The notes under the pieces were generated by a model. The model was not told the origin of the DNA and made no database searches. It saw only the letters and a program-made list of their open reading frames with translations. A stretch of DNA of 64,000 nucleotides, taken from positions 248,001 to 312,000 of the forward strand of contig JAWKTN010000004.1 in assembly GCA_041399065.1 (NCBI GenBank). The letters run 5' to 3'. Source of the DNA: JAGQPD01 sp020426865. GTDB lineage: Bacteria; Planctomycetota; Planctomycetia; Pirellulales; Pirellulaceae. Below are positions 59,133 through 64,000 of the stretch, piece by piece. The translations under genes were made by a program, and so were the position numbers. How positions within the stretch are numbered: position 1 is the first letter of the stretch; every line of letters begins with the position of its first letter.

Positions 59133-60131
59133 ATGGGAACTCGTGCATCTGGACTGAAAGTTGCTGCCCCAACGACCTCACCGTCAGCGGGAATCTTTGA
59201 ACTTGAGAACGAGCACCTGCGGGATGGGTTGGTGGACATCCAATCGAACCTCGCACAGTCGGTGACATCGAATCACGAGAACATCGAGAACTGTCAACAC
59301 ATCGAAGAGAACTGCCGTTCGATGTACACCCAGTCCGAGGCAACGTATCGCGCTACGGAGCAACTAAGCGATGCAGTCCGCGACATTCGTCAGGCGTTTG
59401 AACAAACGGAAGCCCAAATCGACGGGATTGGTCGCGTTGTCAAGCTGATCCAGGGGATTGCATCGAAGACGAAGCTACTGGCCTTGAATGCGACAATTGA
59501 AGCCAGTCGAGCAGGAGAGGCGGGTAAGGGGTTTGCTGTTGTAGCCAACGAGGTGAAAGGGTTATCCAGCCAAACGCAGGAAGCGGTGCGGGGAATCTCC
59601 AATTCCATCGAACAGATCTTGGAAAACTCACGCAATGTCGCCGGACGCTTCCACGGGCTTGACGAACGTACGCAACAGATTCAGGAAGCGACCCATCAGC
59701 TGAATCTCACGATTCACCAGGCAACCGAGCGGAATGTCCAATCGACTCAGAACGTGATTGCATCGAATGATCGAATCTTTATGTGTCTCGCCAAGCTCGA
59801 CCATGTTTTGTGGAAAGTCAACACGTATCTCAGTGTGTTGCGAGGAGAAGCAGGATTCGAGTTCGTCGATGAGCACGGTTGTCGGCTGGGCAAGTGGTAC
59901 TACGAAGGGGACGGGCGGCGGGCGTTTCGCAATACACCTTCCTATCCGTCGTTGGAATCGCCCCATCGCGGTGTTCACGCCGCAACCAAAGAGATCTTCG
60001 AATTACTCCAACGCGGAGACGTTTGCCGCAGTCGCTTATGTGACGATGAACTGATGGCGTGCCTGCAACGTATGGAGGAGAGCAGCGAAGCGGTGTTTGC
60101 CTGTTTGGATGCGATGTTGTCCGAGAAGTAG
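59133..60131 (+). CDS. Soluble methyl-accepting-chemotaxis-like protein with CZB domain
   Basis: A 332-residue protein without membrane segments, starting after GGGAGAATT. Residues about 45-200 are a chemoreceptor signalling hairpin: GIASKTKLLALNATIEASRA near residue 110 and GKGFAVVANEVKGLSSQTQE near 130 match the MCP signalling tip. From about 220 a CZB domain follows (LDHVLWKVNTYLSVLRGE, HGCRLGKWYYEGDG, SPHRGVHAATKEIFELL), which uses three histidines and one cysteine to bind zinc. Cytosolic receptors of this kind sense zinc or oxidants. No cheA or cheW is nearby. The frame extends upstream in a non-conserved manner. Confidence 0.87.
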   Translation: MGTRASGLKVAAPTTSPSAGIFELENEHLRDGLVDIQSNLAQSVTSNHENIENCQHIEENCRSMYTQSEATYRATEQLSDAVRDIRQAFEQTEAQIDGIGRVVKLIQGIASKTKLLALNATIEASRAGEAGKGFAVVANEVKGLSSQTQEAVRGISNSIEQILENSRNVAGRFHGLDERTQQIQEATHQLNLTIHQATERNVQSTQNVIASNDRIFMCLAKLDHVLWKVNTYLSVLRGEAGFEFVDEHGCRLGKWYYEGDGRRAFRNTPSYPSLESPHRGVHAATKEIFELLQRGDVCRSRLCDDELMACLQRMEESSEAVFACLDAMLSEK

Positions 60132-60358
60132 CAGGATCAGGCATTACGATCATTGCATTGGGGAATCGGTGATGGACTGTTAATATCGCGCCATCCGTTA
60201 CGATTTCTGCAATTGGGCGACAGGTCGGGTGGTAAGGGCGAGAATAGGTGGGGATTGGGGGAACTGTGCAACAATTTTCCTCCCCGCGATGTAGGTGGGT
60301 GTATATTAGAAGAGTTTTATTTTCTTAGGCGAGAACTCCGTTTGATTGGGGAAGTTCG

Positions 60359-62092
60359 ATGAGCAAATACAGAACCGCCCTGGGCCTGGTCATAGGTACG
60401 GGCCTGATCACGCTGGTTTTGACATATGTCCCGGCGGGTGGGCAGGATGATTTTTCGATCCCGAATCCATCCGATCCGTTCGGTGATGTTGACCCAGGTA
60501 CCCTGCCGGGGGCTGACAGCGGCGAAGGCACTTTGCCGTCAGATGAAGGAGCACCCGTTGCTGCGCCTGGTCAGGAAGAGCAGCTTACCGAAGAGCAGAT
60601 CAAGGCGTTGGGCGACGAAACCACTCGACTTCTCGAATCCGATGCCGAAGCTGACTTGGAGCAGGCGGTCAAGAACACCGAGATCTTGCGTCGCTATGCA
60701 CCGACAAGTCCATTGCCATTTTTGTGGCAGGGTAAGGCGTACACGAAGCTGGAACAGAACACGTTTGCAGTGACTGCATTTAACAATGCGATTGCTTTGA
60801 GTTACAACGTTCAATTCTACGAACCGTATTTCGAGCTAGGCAAACTGGAATTGTCGATGCGTCGATTCCGAGAAGCGAAAGAGCATCTCGAGACCGCTTT
60901 GCAGTACAATCCCAAGAGTGCGGATGTGAACTACTATCATGGCAAGGCAGCGTTTCGCGCGGCGACTCAGTTGCAATTTGCCGGACGCGAGGCGTTGCAA
61001 GAATTGATGGCCACGGCCGAAGCATCGCTGACGCAGTCGATCCGACTGCGGGACGATTATGCCGACGCTTATGCCGAGCGAGCTCTGGCAAGGACGTCGT
61101 TGGGGAAGCTCGACGAGGCTATTGACGACCTCAAGACAGCTCACCGGTTGGAGCCGGTGAATGCGGAGTATTCGGCACGATTGGGGCTGGTCTTGTCGCA
61201 ACGCGCCGACAATGGACGCGAGGATCGGTGGGCCAAAGAGAAGGACAACGTTCCCCGCGATTATCGCGATGCGATCGAATCGTATACGACGTTCTTGGAT
61301 GCCAAAGGTGACTCCGACACGGAAGGCAGAGATGGAGCAAACAACGATCAAGCTGCCGACGATGGGCCCGCCAATGATGATGTCGCCGCTGCCGACGATG
61401 GGATGTCGGCCGATGACGTCGTTGCCGATAGCCCCACGGCCGACGAAGCTGAAACCGAGGAAGATCCCGATGCTTCCAAGCCGGAGGAGATTTACGTGCG
61501 CCGCGCCGCTGCGCGGATTGCTCTGGCCGAAATCCTTAACAACGAAGAATCGGCGGCGCTATATCGAGCCGCGGCAGACGACTGCACCGCGTCGCTCGAT
61601 ATCGAACCACATGGTGTCGGAGCGTACTATAACCGCGGTGTAGCACTGCGGATGTTGGGTGATTTTGCCACCGCGGTGGAGTCCTTTACCGATGCGATTG
61701 AACTTTCAGGTTCGCCAGATGCCCAACTTCGCCGTGGCATCGTCTATTACCACATGGGTGACTACGATCTGGCGATGGGAGATTTTCAAGCCAGTCGAAC
61801 CGCCGCGGCACAGGACCCCCGACCTGCGTTTTGGGAGGGAGTTGTCTACGCGATCCGCGGTGACCATGCGGAAGCCGTGCGGTCGTATACCGAAGCGCTG
61901 CACCGTTTCCCTGGATATACCCCCGCCTACAACAACCGCGGGCTATCCTACATGTACCTGCAACGCTACGATCGTGCCGCCGCAGACTTCGCGGAACTGG
62001 TGCGACGTGATCCGCACGACGCCGTTTCCGCCGCGCGACGCGAAGAAGCTCGGCAGCTGCAGCGTCAGCAGCAAGCCGTTGCGCGCTACTAA
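60359..62092 (+). CDS. Exported TPR protein with acidic insert
   Basis: A 577-residue protein starting at ATG 60359 after GGGGAAG. A signal peptide (about residues 7-25, ending near VPAGG) precedes a low-complexity Pro/Asp linker. Two TPR blocks follow, around residues 110-290 (PFLWQGKAYTKLEQNTFAVT, YFELGKLELSMRRFREAKEH) and 375-560 (YYNRGVALRMLGDFATAVES, YNNRGLSYMYLQRYDRAAAD). Between them lies a very acidic Ala/Asp-rich insert (about 320-370). It is probably a periplasmic scaffold; partners are unknown. It is convergent with the lipoprotein gene. Confidence 0.82.
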   Translation: MSKYRTALGLVIGTGLITLVLTYVPAGGQDDFSIPNPSDPFGDVDPGTLPGADSGEGTLPSDEGAPVAAPGQEEQLTEEQIKALGDETTRLLESDAEADLEQAVKNTEILRRYAPTSPLPFLWQGKAYTKLEQNTFAVTAFNNAIALSYNVQFYEPYFELGKLELSMRRFREAKEHLETALQYNPKSADVNYYHGKAAFRAATQLQFAGREALQELMATAEASLTQSIRLRDDYADAYAERALARTSLGKLDEAIDDLKTAHRLEPVNAEYSARLGLVLSQRADNGREDRWAKEKDNVPRDYRDAIESYTTFLDAKGDSDTEGRDGANNDQAADDGPANDDVAAADDGMSADDVVADSPTADEAETEEDPDASKPEEIYVRRAAARIALAEILNNEESAALYRAAADDCTASLDIEPHGVGAYYNRGVALRMLGDFATAVESFTDAIELSGSPDAQLRRGIVYYHMGDYDLAMGDFQASRTAAAQDPRPAFWEGVVYAIRGDHAEAVRSYTEALHRFPGYTPAYNNRGLSYMYLQRYDRAAADFAELVRRDPHDAVSAARREEARQLQRQQQAVARY

Positions 62093-62125
62093 TCTACCAA
62101 GATAGTGTGATCGATCGTGTTTCGG

Positions 62126-62560
62126 TCAACGCGGCTTGGCCGGAACTTCAACATCGTACGTGACGGGCCGGGAACCGGATTCAATCACCAGCTTTTCTGG
62201 TACGACGTATTGGCGTTCGATAAACCCGGCATCACTGTCAGGATTCCCCCCCGGCCGTAGGTCGTAGAAGGCAATTCTCACGACATAGGTGCCAGGAAAC
62301 AGCCCCGAGACGCCTTTGAAGGGGGTGATGGTATACGTGCCATCGGCATGCATTTCCCCGCCCATCGGCCGAAGGTCCGGCCCACTGGCTTCCGGCACGA
62401 ACGTGATCCGGCAGGTGTGAGGGAGTTCGCGCCCGGCGAACGTCAGTTTCCCGCTGACGGGAACCATTCCGGTGCCCGATGAGCATCCCGCGATCAATAG
62501 TGCGACAAGGATGAACGGGACACTTGCGGCCACGCGCGCGTTCTTGGGTATAGTATACAT
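62126..62560 (-). CDS. Small Ig-fold (carboxypeptidase regulatory-like) lipoprotein
   Basis: A 144-residue protein. The signal ends in VALLIAGCSSGTG (lipobox Cys near residue 26). The mature part is one beta-sandwich: MVPVSGKLTFAGRELPHTCR, GEMHADGTYTITPFKGVSGL, FPGTYVVRIAFYD and VIESGSRPVTYDVEVP. Such single-domain lipoproteins commonly accompany DUF1559 genes in planctomycetes, and here the DUF1559 gene lies directly upstream on the same strand. No Shine-Dalgarno sequence is visible before the ATG, which sits in an AT-rich patch. Confidence 0.83.
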   Translation of the reverse strand: MYTIPKNARVAASVPFILVALLIAGCSSGTGMVPVSGKLTFAGRELPHTCRITFVPEASGPDLRPMGGEMHADGTYTITPFKGVSGLFPGTYVVRIAFYDLRPGGNPDSDAGFIERQYVVPEKLVIESGSRPVTYDVEVPAKPR

Positions 62561-62655
62561 ATGTATATGTTTTGTGGTTCGAGGTATTTGAGTAAGGAGG
62601 CCAGGCGGCGTGGGATGGATGGGGTTGACGGAGCTGGCGGAGGGGAGCTTGTAGG

Positions 62656-63615
62656 CTACAGGCGTTCGGGAGGAACTTCTCCGCCGTCACGAGTTCCCAT
62701 GTTGTTGATCGCGCGGTAGTCGACCGATTCATTGACGAGTCGGACACTGCCATCCCCCATGCAAAAGTGGGAGCCGCCGGGGTGTTGGCTCTTGAAACCG
62801 CAGCCACGGTTGTGGCAGCCGGGTGGGCGGGGGCAGGTTTCGAACGTGTTGATCGGGATGCTGGTGCTGGCGAGGGAAAAATTCGGGGCGAAGGCGCCTC
62901 CGTAGGCGCATTGCGCTGGGAGTGTTTCGCCGATCATCAAGGTCTGGCTCAGTCCATCCTTGACTTGTTTGAATTTACGGACATCGTTGAAGCGGCCGAA
63001 CATACCGGTGGAGCTGGCATCGAGTCGACCGTTTTTGCGGGTGCCGTAGTTGTCGCCTTGGCAGCAGTAGTTCGTATCGGAGCCTTGTTCACCTTCGGGG
63101 CAGTACCAGCAGTTATCGGGCTCGGTGGGGCCGATCGACACCGGGTAAAACAGTCCCAGAGCTGGATTTGGGTTGTTGCCGCCGCCGTCGGCGCGATCTT
63201 CGAAGATCGGTTGGGAGGCCCCTTCCGCGGACGGGCAGACATACGTATCGACGACGGTTTGGGTAAAGGGCAAATTGCGGGGGCTGCGAATGATTTGACT
63301 GAAATCGAACGAATCGTACAGGGCCTGTTCTTCGATGTAGGGGAGGATCGACATGGTCCAGGTAGGGCCGGCCTTTTCCCAGCCGTAGGGGTCGACGGTG
63401 TCGTGGTATTTTGGTTGCTCGTTCAGGGCCGCATGAAAGTTATGGATCGCCAGGCCAATCTGCCGCAGGTTATTCTTGCACTGGGTGGCTCGAGCGGCTT
63501 CGCGCGCGGCATTGACCGCAGGCAACAGCAGTGCCACCAGGAGGCCGATGATGGCGATCACTACGAGTAGTTCTACGAGCGTAAAACCGTGTTTCTTTCC
63601 GGTCGAAACGAACAT
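62656..63615 (-). CDS. DUF1559 protein with prepilin-type N-terminus
   Basis: A 319-residue protein that begins with KKHGFTLVELLVVIAIIGLL, the prepilin/pseudopilin processing site and helix (cleavage after Gly, before Phe). The DUF1559 wording follows: PAVNAAREAARATQCKNNLR, QIGLAIHNFHAALN, SILPYIEEQALYD, and the C-terminal MGDGSVRLVNESVDYRAINN. These proteins are highly amplified in planctomycetes and are thought to be pseudopilins or surface fibres of unknown role. AAGGG precedes the ATG. The small lipoprotein gene is downstream in the same orientation. Confidence 0.92.
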   Translation of the reverse strand: MFVSTGKKHGFTLVELLVVIAIIGLLVALLLPAVNAAREAARATQCKNNLRQIGLAIHNFHAALNEQPKYHDTVDPYGWEKAGPTWTMSILPYIEEQALYDSFDFSQIIRSPRNLPFTQTVVDTYVCPSAEGASQPIFEDRADGGGNNPNPALGLFYPVSIGPTEPDNCWYCPEGEQGSDTNYCCQGDNYGTRKNGRLDASSTGMFGRFNDVRKFKQVKDGLSQTLMIGETLPAQCAYGGAFAPNFSLASTSIPINTFETCPRPPGCHNRGCGFKSQHPGGSHFCMGDGSVRLVNESVDYRAINNMGTRDGGEVPPERL

Positions 63616-64000
63616 AAATGCCCTTCAGAAAGACAGGATTTGGTGGGCGAAAAGAAAAAAACGTTGGTCGAGCCGATTTTAGGCAGCGCGGCAAGGGTAC
63701 GTCAATAAGTTTCCGCAAGTTTTGCAGATTGGCCTAATTGTGTTATCTGGTGGCATCGGATTGAGTCAGCGATTGACCCGTTCGGGCGGAAGGGCTAAAC
63801 TGCGGGACTCGGAGTGCCGAGACAGAGTGTCTTGCCGCATGTGCGGCAAATCTCGTGATTTCGCCAAGCCATCCCGGTCTGGGCCGATGGGCCCACCGAA
63901 CGGTAGCCACAGGGGGATCCAGCAATGGGACGGGAGCCATGTGGTGGCTGTGACCGAGTGTTCATCGCCGGTTGGGAAGCGGGCCAGGGTGGCGGTACAA
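63616..64000. other. Right-edge region with several short hairpins
   Basis: About 385 bp to the window edge. Three perfect short inverted repeats lie close together: 63808-63821 (CTCGG/CCGAG), 63832-63849 (TTGCCGCA/TGCGGCAA) and 63880-63895 (TGGGCC/GGCCCA). They suggest a structured RNA or leader. A possible partial start (ATG 63925, after GGGGGA) opens a frame to the edge but is too short to judge. Confidence 0.35.

Overview
The window reads as chromosome from a planctomycete, most likely in the Pirellulales/Rhodopirellula neighbourhood. The evidence is family content: a DUF1559 prepilin-like protein, a DUF1080 (3-keto-disaccharide hydrolase-like) protein, a DUF6807/PmoA protein, a cysteine-rich YTV-repeat surface protein, PQQ-propeller and TPR proteins, and many secreted proteins with no close assignment. 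Genes lie in short operons on both strands, and most have visible Shine-Dalgarno sequences. No rRNA operon, CRISPR array or prophage was seen. One tRNA-Gln(TTG) is present.

Layout. 0-7.5 kb: sugar-nucleotide and polysaccharide genes (NAD-dependent epimerase, UDP-glucuronate decarboxylase-like epimerase, UDP-sugar dehydrogenase), with tadA, a VanZ-like protein, a Uma2 nuclease-fold protein and a coupled acyl carrier protein/SDR reductase pair. 7.8-14.6 kb: secreted proteins, a small protein followed by csrA, a periplasmic transglutaminase-like protein, a lipoprotein, an exported alpha/beta hydrolase and a Skp-like lipoprotein. 15-19 kb: a 1,365-residue protein with an N-terminal inverse-autotransporter-like barrel and a repetitive beta-helix passenger. 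19.6-22 kb: a class IV aminotransferase and a secreted regulatory-like-domain protein.

22.2-27.8 kb is the accessory island. It holds a transposase relic with an internal in-frame deletion, a 52-residue small protein, a nucleotidyltransferase, and a compact run of headless toxin-tip-like reading frames each followed by an immunity-like gene. The clearest pair is a WHH/HNH-type nuclease tip with no start codon of its own followed four bases later by a DUF4272 protein. A 51-bp near-perfect direct repeat flanks this cassette. A decayed repeat-rich stretch and an XRE-regulator remnant follow. This is the most interesting part of the window.

27.8-35.1 kb: a PQQ propeller protein, a GspF/PilC-like membrane protein, and a tyrA-purL-purQ operon in which PurL carries PurS-like sequence at its N-terminus. 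35.6-36.1 kb: a 130-bp nested-palindrome MITE-like element. 36-50.6 kb: a membrane coiled-coil protein with CxxC clusters, an orphan sensor kinase, a Wza-like export lipoprotein with a secreted partner opposite a 1,443-residue TPR protein, a cysteine desulfurase, a small TPR protein and lpxA. 50.7-64 kb: pyruvate phosphate dikinase, a CPBP protease, the YTV-repeat protein, rex, tRNA-Gln, a neutral ceramidase-like protein, a soluble chemoreceptor-like protein with a CZB domain, a TPR protein, a lipoprotein and the DUF1559 protein.

The genes point to a Gram-negative-type envelope (lpxA, Wza-like exporter, Skp-like chaperone, lipoproteins) with elaborate surface proteins, plus normal housekeeping for purines, aromatic amino acids, redox sensing and tRNA editing. 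Starts were chosen from Shine-Dalgarno position and family alignment from memory. No database search was run.
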